A DNA stretch of 35,665 nucleotides from an uncultured Lachnospiraceae bacterium (GTDB taxonomy: Bacteria; Bacillota; Clostridia; Lachnospirales; Lachnospiraceae): contig CAMNQN010000002.1 in NCBI GenBank assembly GCA_946549155.1, forward strand, positions 1 to 35,665, given 5' to 3'. Positions 21,652-29,797 of this stretch are shown piece by piece. The notes beneath the pieces are model-generated. The model saw nothing but the letters and a program-made list of their open reading frames with translations. It was not told the origin of the DNA and searched no databases. The translations under genes and the position numbers were made by a program. Position 1 is the first letter of the stretch. Each line of letters begins with the position of its first letter.

Positions 21652-23088
21652 TCACGGACAGTTGGGCACTATCAGGCAAAAATAACAGTAAAACAAAAAG
21701 ACAAGCATCCCGGCGCATCCCGCATAACAGAAAATTTTCTCCGCTTTCCTGTTGCCTCCCAGCCATTTGAACCAGTTCTGATATCCCCGGATCATAAAAT
21801 ACATCAGCGGAATCAGCATTCCCATACTGTACCGGCCCTGGGGCTGGTAATCATTCACATAAGAATTGTAAATATTCAGCACATTAGGCATAATCAGTGT
21901 CACCAGCATTCCCATATGGAATACTGCTTCCTTCCGCCAGCGGGACTGCCGGTACAAATACTGTATGTGCAGTGTCTGGCCCAACACCGTCTTTTTTTCT
22001 GAAAAATAATTGATTCTGGGCGCAAAATAATCTCTGAGCGTGGGAAGGATTCCCAGAAGCCCTCCCAGGAAAAACAGCATAAACACCTTGCCGATCCACT
22101 CCGGCGGCCAGATCGTCATATAGCCAAAGCAGCCGATAAAGCTGTAATATACCATCAGAAGCCAATTATGGGCATGATTGGCAGGCTGATAGAACATCAT
22201 ATTAATCACATTTGCATTGGGATTCATCTGGAACGTATATTTATTGGAGGGCTTTCTGGCCTCCTCCGCAAACTGCTCCGCGTACTTTGTGGTGATATTC
22301 AGTCCCAGGATATCGCCGTCGTAGAGCCTGTAATTCCGCACAAACCACCATCCGGCCAGCACCGCCACAATCGCGGTGATAAACAGCCCTCTGGTCAGCA
22401 TTTTTTTCACATTCCACTTCTTCTCCTCACAAAAAAGGATGGAAAAACAGAACACCAGCACCGACGCCAGAATCACCCCGTAGGCATTATAATAGGAAAG
22501 CGCACAGATGGAAACCCCCACTGCCAGAAATGCACAGCTTTTGTAGCTCCACTCGTCCTCCAGCCCCCGAATCCAGGAATAGATCAGCATGGCAGTGGCC
22601 ACCAGGGAGAGGCCGTCGCAGTTGATATAGGTAAAGAGCACGAAGGCTCCCGGCAGCAGCGTCGTCAGGCAGAGAAACAGCTTCTCATAGGCTCCCCTGA
22701 AAAAATGCTTTCCGATCTTCATGGTAAAGTAAGCCGTTCCAACGCCAAACAGCACCTCCGCCATTCTGGCCGCCACCAGAATGGCGTGGGCGCTCATGGT
22801 GAAAATGCTGACAAGCTTCATAAAAAGATAGGAAACCATATAGGAAAGCATGGGGTAAAAGGCATAGGAAATGCCCCAGGACTCATCCAGCACCTCCGGA
22901 TCTCCCCCGTGGGGCAGCGCATTGTGACGGAAAATATAATCCACCACCTTATAGCGCATCTGCTCGTCCGGGGAAAAATTTTTCGGCTGAATCACCGCCC
23001 AGGCAAACAAAAACACCGCAATGAACCCCAGGAATGCCAGCTCCCATTTCTGTTCCCTGCTTATATGCCATCGTTTTTTCGTTTTCAT
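21652..23088 (-). CDS. polytopic membrane protein, GT-C / DUF2142-like
   Basis: From ATG at 23088 (GGAGG eight bases upstream) it encodes 478 residues with about ten or more membrane helices; an upstream in-frame start is not supported. After the first helix an extracellular loop reads QPKNFSPDEQMRYKVVDY, the Pro-Asp-Glu position of DUF2142 and related GT-C fold enzymes, where the acidic residue is catalytic. GT-C enzymes use polyprenyl-phosphate sugars on the outer face of the membrane. In this locus it would transfer a lipid-linked sugar, perhaps the amino sugar flipped by the ArnE/ArnF-like pair, onto the exported glycan. That substrate link is inference. The gene lies between two GT4 genes in a continuous transcript. 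Confidence 0.75.
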   Translation of the reverse strand: MKTKKRWHISREQKWELAFLGFIAVFLFAWAVIQPKNFSPDEQMRYKVVDYIFRHNALPHGGDPEVLDESWGISYAFYPMLSYMVSYLFMKLVSIFTMSAHAILVAARMAEVLFGVGTAYFTMKIGKHFFRGAYEKLFLCLTTLLPGAFVLFTYINCDGLSLVATAMLIYSWIRGLEDEWSYKSCAFLAVGVSICALSYYNAYGVILASVLVFCFSILFCEEKKWNVKKMLTRGLFITAIVAVLAGWWFVRNYRLYDGDILGLNITTKYAEQFAEEARKPSNKYTFQMNPNANVINMMFYQPANHAHNWLLMVYYSFIGCFGYMTIWPPEWIGKVFMLFFLGGLLGILPTLRDYFAPRINYFSEKKTVLGQTLHIQYLYRQSRWRKEAVFHMGMLVTLIMPNVLNIYNSYVNDYQPQGRYSMGMLIPLMYFMIRGYQNWFKWLGGNRKAEKIFCYAGCAGMLVFLFYCYFCLIVPNCP

Positions 23089-23153
23089 TTCTGCTTCCTC
23101 CAACCTTTCCGTTTCTTCGTCCTGCCCGCGGCATGCCCTGGCAGACCTTCTCC

Positions 23154-24383
23154 CTACAGTCTGGCCTCGTCCTCCGCGATCCATCGCTTCATGGCCTCAT
23201 ACACCTTATCCGCTTCCTTCTCCCAGGAGGTCTGTTCCGCGAAGGCCATGCCCTTTTTGCAGATTTCTTCCCGGGCCCGGGGATTTTTCAGATAATACTC
23301 CATAGTATCCGCAATGGCCAGCGGATCCGAATCCACCAGCACCGCATTCTCCTCCGTCACCATCCAGGAGCTGTTCTCCCCCTTGGTGCACACCGCCACC
23401 CGGCCGCAGCCCATAATTTCCAACGGCACCAGGGAAAGATTGGTGCCGGAAATCACCAGGCACAGGTCACTCTGGGTGTAGAGCTCCGCCAATGTCTCCA
23501 TGGAAACCACCCCCCGGTTCTGATGTGGGAAGGGGATATCGTAGGTACTCACATCCCATCCGGCAAACAGTACCTCCAGCTCCGGCACCCGTTTCCACAA
23601 TTCATGCAGAGCCAGCAGTCCCAGCTCCCACTCCCTTCGGGGAGTCACCGGGCGAGCGTAGAAAAACACGGTGGGCCGGCCATCCTTCTTGGGCCGGGGA
23701 TAATAAATCTTCCGGTCATAGGAAAAACGAAAGCTGACAGCCTCCATCCCGTAATCCCGCCTGACCACATCCCGCAGCCAGTCTCCTGCCGTGATTCCCC
23801 GAAAGCCAAAGGTGTACGTATTTTCCGCGAAGGAATATTCGGAACCGTGGGCATAAAAATGAGGCTCAAAATCCTGAATAAAATAAAATTTCGAGATGGT
23901 ATTGTGAAAATTCCGCACAAAATAGGCCGTAATCCAGGAGGTCGCCACCGTGGCGTGGGCAAATTTCATGTCCTTCACATCGCAGTAGCTCTCCACCCGG
24001 GAATCCAGAAGCTGAAAATGGTCCCGCAGAAGGGTGTGCAGCTTCTCGTCATCCGTCAGCTTCACCGCCCGGTACACATAAATGCGGCTGTGAAACCCCC
24101 GGCGCTCCAGCGCGGAGATAAACCGGAAAATCGTGGTGTGGCCGCCGGACCCTTTTTCAAACTCCGGCACCACCCAGTTGATGATGGTCTGCCCCTCCCG
24201 GTTCTTTTCATAGTCCTTCCTGGAAAAAGGAATCTCCTCCCGGTTTATAATAAAGTCCCAAAATCCCAAAACGTCCTCCTTGGGCGGCTCTGGCTTTACC
24301 ACGATCCGTTTCATGGTTTTTTTCAGCCCGTTTTTCTTGTAATACCGGACCATCCTGCTGAAAATGTCATTTTTTTCTTCCAT
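23154..24383 (-). CDS. GT4 glycosyltransferase, WsaF-like
   Basis: A 409-residue GT-B enzyme starting at 24383 (GGAG seven bases before ATG; an in-frame codon at 24407 is not supported). The N-terminal domain has INWVVPEFEKGSGGHTTIFR and FYFIQDFEPHFYAHGSEY; the C-terminal donor domain has TVFFYARPVTPRREWELG, then LVISGTNLSLVPLEIMGCGRVAV. These blocks fit the WsaF family of rhamnosyltransferases (GT4) from Gram-positive S-layer glycan loci and are related to the C-terminal half of the 767-residue protein. The QDFEPHFY block matches the VQNYEPDFY of that protein, suggesting an ancient duplication within the locus. Likely a chain-extending rhamnosyltransferase. Confidence 0.9.
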   Translation of the reverse strand: MEEKNDIFSRMVRYYKKNGLKKTMKRIVVKPEPPKEDVLGFWDFIINREEIPFSRKDYEKNREGQTIINWVVPEFEKGSGGHTTIFRFISALERRGFHSRIYVYRAVKLTDDEKLHTLLRDHFQLLDSRVESYCDVKDMKFAHATVATSWITAYFVRNFHNTISKFYFIQDFEPHFYAHGSEYSFAENTYTFGFRGITAGDWLRDVVRRDYGMEAVSFRFSYDRKIYYPRPKKDGRPTVFFYARPVTPRREWELGLLALHELWKRVPELEVLFAGWDVSTYDIPFPHQNRGVVSMETLAELYTQSDLCLVISGTNLSLVPLEIMGCGRVAVCTKGENSSWMVTEENAVLVDSDPLAIADTMEYYLKNPRAREEICKKGMAFAEQTSWEKEADKVYEAMKRWIAEDEARL

Positions 24384-24403
24384 CTGATTTCTCCTTTTTC
24401 TGT

Positions 24404-25384
24404 TCACGCCCTTCTCTGCCGGTACTGCTGGGAAATATGCCGGTCCAGGAATCTTTGCTTCGCCGGCGAATAGCTGTGATATTTTCCTCCTAAATATCCT
24501 CCCCAGAACCGGTCAAAATTCCGAAACAGAGAGTAAAACGCCCAGTAAACCTTTTCCCTCTTCGTGATGGTGGGCAGGTGCCGGATGTATACGCAGTCTC
24601 CCCGCACCTGGCGGTACAGCATTCCCGGCAGGCGCCGCCAGTGATCCGCGATCTCGAACTGGTGCAGCTCATACAGTCCCTTATATTCATCATAATACCT
24701 GGCAAAATAGGTGGACAGCTTATAGTTGTGAGAATGGTAGACCGGAGCATATGGGCAGTACACCTTCTTATAGCCCAGCTCGATGATCTCCCGTGCCCAG
24801 AACTGATCCTCCGCAAAGTTCACATCCCGGAGGGGATGCTTCTCCCAAACGCTTCTGCGCAGGCAGGAATTATTGTCGGAGAAAAAGGCCAGAAAATGGC
24901 GGTAGCTCTCCTCCCGCTCATAGCGCTCCTTATCCTCCAGCCGGTAAATCGTGTTGGTTTCCCCGAACCCCTTAAAATGCCCGGCCAGATCCCGCACGTC
25001 CAGCAGATTACAGCCGGGATAGGGGTAATGAATCCCAAAGCCCCCCGCAATCTCCGGATCCAGTTCCATGGCGTCGATAAAATTCTGAAGCCACGTATCG
25101 GAGGCAGGCAGAGCGTCCTGGGTAAGGAACACAATATAGGTCCCCGTCCCCTGGGCCGCCCCGTAATTTCTGGTTTTCCCGTGTCCAAACTCGCTGGCGG
25201 GAATCTGAAACAGGCGGCAGGGATACTTTTTTATGATCTCCAGCGTGTTATCCCGGGAACCGGAATCCACGCAGATTACCTCGTAGGTATAGGAGGTTTT
25301 CTGCTCAAACACTGCCTTTAGCACCTGATCCAGAAGAGCTCCCGCATTTTTCGTTGGTATTACAATCGAAACATCCATTTTCAT
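24404..25384 (-). CDS. GT2 glycosyltransferase, rhamnosyltransferase-like
   Basis: A 326-residue GT-A family 2 enzyme. It starts DVSIVIPTKNAG; CVDSGSRDNT binds nucleotide; FGHGKTRN at 66-73 is the variant of the rhamnosyltransferase signature F-HG-TRN; FLTQDALP (86-93) supplies the donor site; and FAEDQFWAREI holds a probable catalytic acid. The C-terminal 100 residues are Tyr- and Arg-rich and may bind membrane. The ATG overlaps the stop of the kinase-like gene by four bases (ATGA), coupling their translation. A second in-frame ATG lies two codons on. Likely function: addition of rhamnose or a similar deoxysugar to the chain on the cytoplasmic face. Confidence 0.88.
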   Translation of the reverse strand: MKMDVSIVIPTKNAGALLDQVLKAVFEQKTSYTYEVICVDSGSRDNTLEIIKKYPCRLFQIPASEFGHGKTRNYGAAQGTGTYIVFLTQDALPASDTWLQNFIDAMELDPEIAGGFGIHYPYPGCNLLDVRDLAGHFKGFGETNTIYRLEDKERYEREESYRHFLAFFSDNNSCLRRSVWEKHPLRDVNFAEDQFWAREIIELGYKKVYCPYAPVYHSHNYKLSTYFARYYDEYKGLYELHQFEIADHWRRLPGMLYRQVRGDCVYIRHLPTITKREKVYWAFYSLFRNFDRFWGGYLGGKYHSYSPAKQRFLDRHISQQYRQRRA

Positions 25385-26706
25385 ACTTCCCTTTTTCCGC
25401 CTGCTTTTTTTCTCAGCCTTCCCGCCGCTCTGCGCACCGCCTTGTAGGGCCAGATAAACAGATTCAGCCGCTTTTGAAGGTGCTCGTTCTGCAGCCGCAG
25501 CTCTATGCCCTCCTTCACCAGATAATCGTTTCTGTGGTAAATGATATATCCAATGGAAAGACAGTCATACCCTTTATTTTTTATCCGAAACTCCGGATTT
25601 TCCCGGAAATGATAGATATCCTCATAATGCACCTGGGCGTTATGGGAGAGAAGCTCTGCCTCCTCCCCATAAACCGCTCCGGCCCCGCTCTTTTCCTCTG
25701 CTTCCCGGGCCCCATCTGCTTCCCCGCCCCGGATTCCGTACAGCTTCAAAATGCACTCCGTATCCGCCGGGCGGAGGATAAATTCCCGGTACCGTTTCGT
25801 ATCCGGTATCGCAACGGTCTCCTTCACTTCCCCCTGAAAATGCAGGGAAAAATGCAGTTCCTCCGGCTCCTCCGGCCGTTCCTTTGGCACGCCAAGCAGG
25901 GTCACTCCATAATATACATGCTCCGTATTCCAGTAATCCAGGAAAAAGCAGCAGCGCCGCATCCTGGGGTACAGCTTAGACAGCACATAAAGCTCATCCC
26001 GGCCCGCCACGTACCTTTGAAAACTGACCTCCATGCCGTAGTACACCGGAATCTCCTCCGGCTTTACACCGCCGATGGCATACAGCTCCTCTAACTGCTC
26101 CCGGGGAAGCGTCTGCAGCATCCCGTGCAGGATCAGGCTTCTGGCAAAAAGAAAGGAGATGGGCACCATAAAGTCAAACACCCACTCATAGTCCACCAGA
26201 TGGTAGTCCGTCCCATCCTTCGTCTCCTCCACCAGAAGATTGGCAAAAATCATATCCAGATTAGACAGCGGCGCAGCCGTAAGCCCCTCCGGCAAAGCCA
26301 CCGTTCCGAACAGCTCCTCAAATTCCGGCGTGGACCGAAAGGGACGCAAACCGGATGCGGATTCCAAAATCTCCCACAGCAGCCGGACATCCTCCTTCAC
26401 CCTCTCAAACTCTCCCCGCTCCACATGCTCCGTCAGCAGGCTCTCCAGGCTCTTTCCCTCAAGGAAGGGAAAGGCCGCCCTGCGCTGGTCCATTCTGCGG
26501 CAGGGACAGACATGGAGGGAAGGATAGCGGTAAAGCTGTTCCAGCTTTTTCCCGTTTTCAGCCAGGCGGCCGATATGGTCCTCTGCCTCCGGCGTTAGCG
26601 CCTGCTTCTCCACCCTCCGCTGCCCGTCCTCCTCCAGGATTCTGGTGGCAATCTGAAAGGGCAGTCTGCGCTCTCTGGACAGCTTGGCATACAATACTTT
26701 CTTCAC
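25381..26706 (-). CDS. kinase-like protein, proposed glycan chain-capping enzyme
   Basis: A 441-residue protein starting with GTG at 26706, with GAGG seven bases upstream. I recognise a protein-kinase/aminoglycoside-phosphotransferase pattern: Lys34 in a strand-like RRVEKQAL, then Asp151 and Asn156 in LDMIFAN (the D-x4-N catalytic loop), then Asp172 in HLVDYEWVFDF (metal site). The main active residues are therefore present, although the usual His before Asp151 is replaced. The C-terminal third has a beta-rich part and a final amphipathic stretch (LRLQNEHLQKRLNLF) followed by a basic tail, suggesting a coiled coil or membrane contact. It lies four bases after the methyltransferase gene and close to Wzt/Wzm. 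In Gram-negatives, WbdD joins a methyltransferase and a kinase in one chain to cap O-antigens exported by Wzm/Wzt. The capping role here is inferred from context. Confidence 0.65.
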   Translation of the reverse strand: MKKVLYAKLSRERRLPFQIATRILEEDGQRRVEKQALTPEAEDHIGRLAENGKKLEQLYRYPSLHVCPCRRMDQRRAAFPFLEGKSLESLLTEHVERGEFERVKEDVRLLWEILESASGLRPFRSTPEFEELFGTVALPEGLTAAPLSNLDMIFANLLVEETKDGTDYHLVDYEWVFDFMVPISFLFARSLILHGMLQTLPREQLEELYAIGGVKPEEIPVYYGMEVSFQRYVAGRDELYVLSKLYPRMRRCCFFLDYWNTEHVYYGVTLLGVPKERPEEPEELHFSLHFQGEVKETVAIPDTKRYREFILRPADTECILKLYGIRGGEADGAREAEEKSGAGAVYGEEAELLSHNAQVHYEDIYHFRENPEFRIKNKGYDCLSIGYIIYHRNDYLVKEGIELRLQNEHLQKRLNLFIWPYKAVRRAAGRLRKKAGGKREV

Positions 26707-26710
26707 TGGG

Positions 26711-27640
26711 CTACCTCGTTTCTTTCTTCTTCACACTCACAAAAAAGGAATTGGAAAAGATGGGGAAATATCCGGACTCAATGATACCGTCAAAGGCCTT
26801 TCCCTCATCAAACAGCACATAGCGGTCCGCATCAAAATTGCGGATATTGTTTAGCAGCTCCCCCTTCTTTGGGAGATAGTCATCCGAATAAATCGCCGTG
26901 GGCAGTTTATAATCCGGATAAGGATAATAAAATTCGTACTCCCGGTACCCGTTTTTCTGTAACATCTGTTCCAGCTCCGCCTTGCTGAAGGTACGGACAC
27001 CGCTGGTGGTGGGATAGCCCTCGATTCCCTCAAAGGCCCGCCCCTTATGATCCTCCCTGCATCCGGCAAAATATTTCAGTCCCAGCCGGTTCTCAATGGC
27101 GATCAGAATCTCACCGTCCTCCTTCAGCAGCCGATTAATCTTGTCCAGGAACACGCCATAGGGGTCCGGCTCCTGCATATAGCTTTCCGCATATTCGTAA
27201 ACCCCGATGAGCGTAATATAGTCAAACTGCTCCGTCAGCGTCTGGGCCACCGCATTGAAATTTCCCACCATCAGCTCCAGATTTTTGGCTTCCCTGTTCC
27301 GCCAGGCATTGATGAGACTGCGGCGCTTGGACAGATCGTTGGCCACCACCCGGTCCGCCATTTTCACCAGCGCGGCGGTGATGGCCCCGCATCCTGCCCC
27401 CACCTCCAGCACACTGGCTCCCGGTTTCATGGGATACCAGCCGATGATGTTGGTCCGCTGCTCCGACAGGTGATAGAGGTAGGGCCATTCCCCCTTCTCC
27501 CGGATAATGCGCGGGAACTCCCTGGAACTGTGATTTTTCACAATCTCCAGCAATTCCTCCTCCACCTCTCCGTCGCTGTAAAGATCCTGCCCCTCATAGC
27601 AGTCCAAATTCAGAACAACATTTCCGATCATTTCTGTCAT
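26711..27640 (-). CDS. class I SAM-dependent methyltransferase, glycan-associated
   Basis: Start at 27640, where AAGGAG precedes ATG by six bases, gives 309 residues. Motif I VLEVGAGCGA (77-86) binds S-adenosylmethionine; the acidic post-I residue is in VVANDLSKRRS; the motif II/III region has FDYITLIGVYEYAESY and LLKEDGEILIAIENRLG. The C-terminal part contains a Tyr-rich YREYEFYYPYPDYKLPTAIYSDDY, probably for substrate binding. The gene sits between wzt and the kinase-like gene with gaps of 25 and four bases. In O9-type O-antigen systems a methyltransferase caps the non-reducing end, either alone or after phosphorylation, and sets chain length. That role is proposed here; methylation of an internal sugar is the main alternative. 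Confidence 0.82.
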   Translation of the reverse strand: MTEMIGNVVLNLDCYEGQDLYSDGEVEEELLEIVKNHSSREFPRIIREKGEWPYLYHLSEQRTNIIGWYPMKPGASVLEVGAGCGAITAALVKMADRVVANDLSKRRSLINAWRNREAKNLELMVGNFNAVAQTLTEQFDYITLIGVYEYAESYMQEPDPYGVFLDKINRLLKEDGEILIAIENRLGLKYFAGCREDHKGRAFEGIEGYPTTSGVRTFSKAELEQMLQKNGYREYEFYYPYPDYKLPTAIYSDDYLPKKGELLNNIRNFDADRYVLFDEGKAFDGIIESGYFPIFSNSFFVSVKKKETR

Positions 27641-27665
27641 ATTCTGCTCCTTCTGTCCGTTCCCT

Positions 27666-28949
27666 CTATTCATATCTCACCGACGCGTTCATATCGAAAT
27701 ATCCCACGGTGTCCTTCGTGGAAAATACTTCCAGAAAGCAGGCGTCATACAACCGATGGTAAATAACAAGCTGATCCATCTCATAACCGGTACAGCCCAG
27801 GGACAGCAGATACTGGCCGCTCTGCAGATTCATCTCCTGGGTAAAGCAGACCACCACCTCCTGGCCCTCCTTCACATGCTCCGGCGTACTGCCCTCCAGC
27901 GCGCTGTTGGTACCGGTAAGCTCCGTCCCCTTCCGGTCCTTAATCGTGTAGGCAAAAATGGGATGGTCCATGGCTCTGTGAAAACGCACCCGCATCCGTA
28001 TCTGAAATTTCTTTCCCTTATCCAGGGAGGAGGTGATCATCCCCTTGTGGTCAATCACCGCATAATCCACAATCTCCGCGGCTTTCTCCCCGTACTCCAC
28101 CAGATTGGGATTGACGATCACCTGTTCCTTCCACAGCCGGTCCGTATTCCACAGAGTGTCTGCTTCTTCCCCCTTGGCCTCCTGCGCTTCCTCCGCCTCC
28201 GGTTCGTAATACTGATTCGCCAGAATTTTTTTATAGATATCCACCGCCTCCGAGCATTTTCCCACAAACACCTGCTTTCCCTTATTCAAAAGCAGCGCCC
28301 GGTCACAGTATTTAATAATGCTTCCCATATCATGGGACACAAAGATGATGGTCTTTCCCGCTTCCTTAAATTCTGTAAACTTCCGATAACACTTGGCCTG
28401 GAAGAAAATGTCCCCCACGCTCAGGGCCTCGTCCACGATCAGGATATCCGGCTCCACGTTGATGGCCACCGCGAAGGCCAGACGGGCAAACATACCGCTG
28501 GAATAATTCTTCACCGGCTGATTCACAAAATCCCCGATATCCGCAAAGGAAATGATATCCTCCAGCCTCGCCGCCATCTCCTCGTCGGTAAATCCCATCA
28601 TGGTCCCATTCAGATAAATATTCTCAATGCCGGTGTACTCCATATTAAAGCCGGCCCCCAGCTCCAGCAGCGCGCTGACCTTTCCGTCGATCTCCACACT
28701 GCCTTCGGTGGGATTTAATACCCCTGTGATAATTTTCAGCAGGGTGGATTTTCCCGATCCGTTGGTGCCGATGATGCCCACCGCTTCCCCCCGTCTGATC
28801 TCCAGATTTACCCCTGACAGGGCAAAGTGATCGGTGTGATAACATTTATGGGTCAGCGAAAGGGATTCCTTCAGCCGGTCTCTTGGTTTCTCGAATATTT
28901 TATATACCTTGCTGATCTCTTTGATCTCTACCGCATTCTGTTTTTTCAT
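27666..28949 (-). CDS. wzt: ABC transporter ATPase for glycan export, with C-terminal polymer-binding domain
   Basis: The 427-residue ATPase (start at 28949, MKKQNAVEIK; a longer frame upstream overlaps wzm and is not supported) drives export of lipid-linked glycan by the Wzm channel. Walker A GTNGSGKST (61-69), signature YSSGMFARLAFA, Walker B DILIVDEAL and the switch His in FVSHD are intact. The EISKVYKIFEKPRDRLKE N-terminus is typical of Wzt/TagH. From about residue 255 there is an extra domain of about 170 residues, beta-rich (VDYAVIDHKGM, FQIRMRVRFHRAMDHPIFAYTIKD, LSLGCTGYEM), like the Wzt C-terminal domain that recognises a capped, modified chain end. TagH-type ATPases of teichoic acid lack this carbohydrate-binding domain. 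Its presence predicts that export depends on chain termination, which fits the adjacent methyltransferase and kinase-like genes. Confidence 0.93.
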   Translation of the reverse strand: MKKQNAVEIKEISKVYKIFEKPRDRLKESLSLTHKCYHTDHFALSGVNLEIRRGEAVGIIGTNGSGKSTLLKIITGVLNPTEGSVEIDGKVSALLELGAGFNMEYTGIENIYLNGTMMGFTDEEMAARLEDIISFADIGDFVNQPVKNYSSGMFARLAFAVAINVEPDILIVDEALSVGDIFFQAKCYRKFTEFKEAGKTIIFVSHDMGSIIKYCDRALLLNKGKQVFVGKCSEAVDIYKKILANQYYEPEAEEAQEAKGEEADTLWNTDRLWKEQVIVNPNLVEYGEKAAEIVDYAVIDHKGMITSSLDKGKKFQIRMRVRFHRAMDHPIFAYTIKDRKGTELTGTNSALEGSTPEHVKEGQEVVVCFTQEMNLQSGQYLLSLGCTGYEMDQLVIYHRLYDACFLEVFSTKDTVGYFDMNASVRYE

Positions 28950-28981
28950 AGCTTCCTTCCTTCTCTTCGCGGGTCCCCTTC

Positions 28982-29782
28982 CTACAGCACGTCTGAAAAA
29001 TGCACCCGCAGCTTCTTGAAAATGTGAAACCCGAACCACCCCACAAAAAGAGTCACCGCCCAGAAATACAGGGTGTCCCAGCCATGCTCCCAGAACCACA
29101 CGCCGTTAATATAACAATCCCGATACCCCTGCACAATGTACACAAAGGGATTCAGCTTCACCACCCGCATCAGCATGGAGTGACCGCCCAGCATCTGATT
29201 CATATCCCACATAATCGGGCAGGCCCACATCCATACCTGAAGAATGATACTGACAATCTGGCTGAAATCCCGGAAAAAAGGCACGATGGAGGAGGTGAGA
29301 AACGCCAGGCCCAGCGTAAAGCAGATCGTACAGAGCATATAATAAAGGATCTGAACAAACTGCACCGGCGGCACCTTCCCGAAGCAAAGAAAAATCACCA
29401 GCACCAGCGCCACGAAAAACACATGGACAAACAGGGAGGAGATCACCTTCACCACCGGAAGAATACTGATCTGAAACACCACCTTCTTCACCAGATAAGA
29501 ATACTCCCGGAAACAGTTGGAAGCGTTCAGAAGCGCCTCCGAAAAGAAAAACCAGGGAATAATGCCGGAGGCCAGCGTCAGCGCATACGGATATCCCTCC
29601 GCCGAAGGCGAAGCTTTAAATCCAAACTGAAAGATAATAATATAGATCATCATCGTAACGATGGGCTGCACAAACGCCCACACAATCCCGAAATAGGATC
29701 CTGCGTACTTGGTTTTAAAATCATTCCTGGATAACTTCCAGATCATCCTCCGGTTATCCAGCAGTTCTCTCACTGTATTCAT
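28982..29782 (-). CDS. wzm: ABC-2 type permease for glycan export
   Basis: A 266-residue membrane protein with about six helices, the channel of a glycan exporter. The N-terminal amphipathic gate helix is followed by SRNDFKTKYAGSYFGIVWA and FVQPIVTMMIYIIIFQFGF, standard for Wzm/TagG. A typical ending LNPFVYIVQGYRDCYINGVWF is followed by the last helix and a cytoplasmic tail. The gene starts 15 bases after the GT2 stop and ends 32 bases before wzt. The ATPase with a polymer-recognition domain next door places it in the ABC-dependent, not Wzx/Wzy-dependent, export route. Confidence 0.94.
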   Translation of the reverse strand: MNTVRELLDNRRMIWKLSRNDFKTKYAGSYFGIVWAFVQPIVTMMIYIIIFQFGFKASPSAEGYPYALTLASGIIPWFFFSEALLNASNCFREYSYLVKKVVFQISILPVVKVISSLFVHVFFVALVLVIFLCFGKVPPVQFVQILYYMLCTICFTLGLAFLTSSIVPFFRDFSQIVSIILQVWMWACPIMWDMNQMLGGHSMLMRVVKLNPFVYIVQGYRDCYINGVWFWEHGWDTLYFWAVTLFVGWFGFHIFKKLRVHFSDVL

Positions 29783-29797
29783 CCGTTTACTCCTTTT

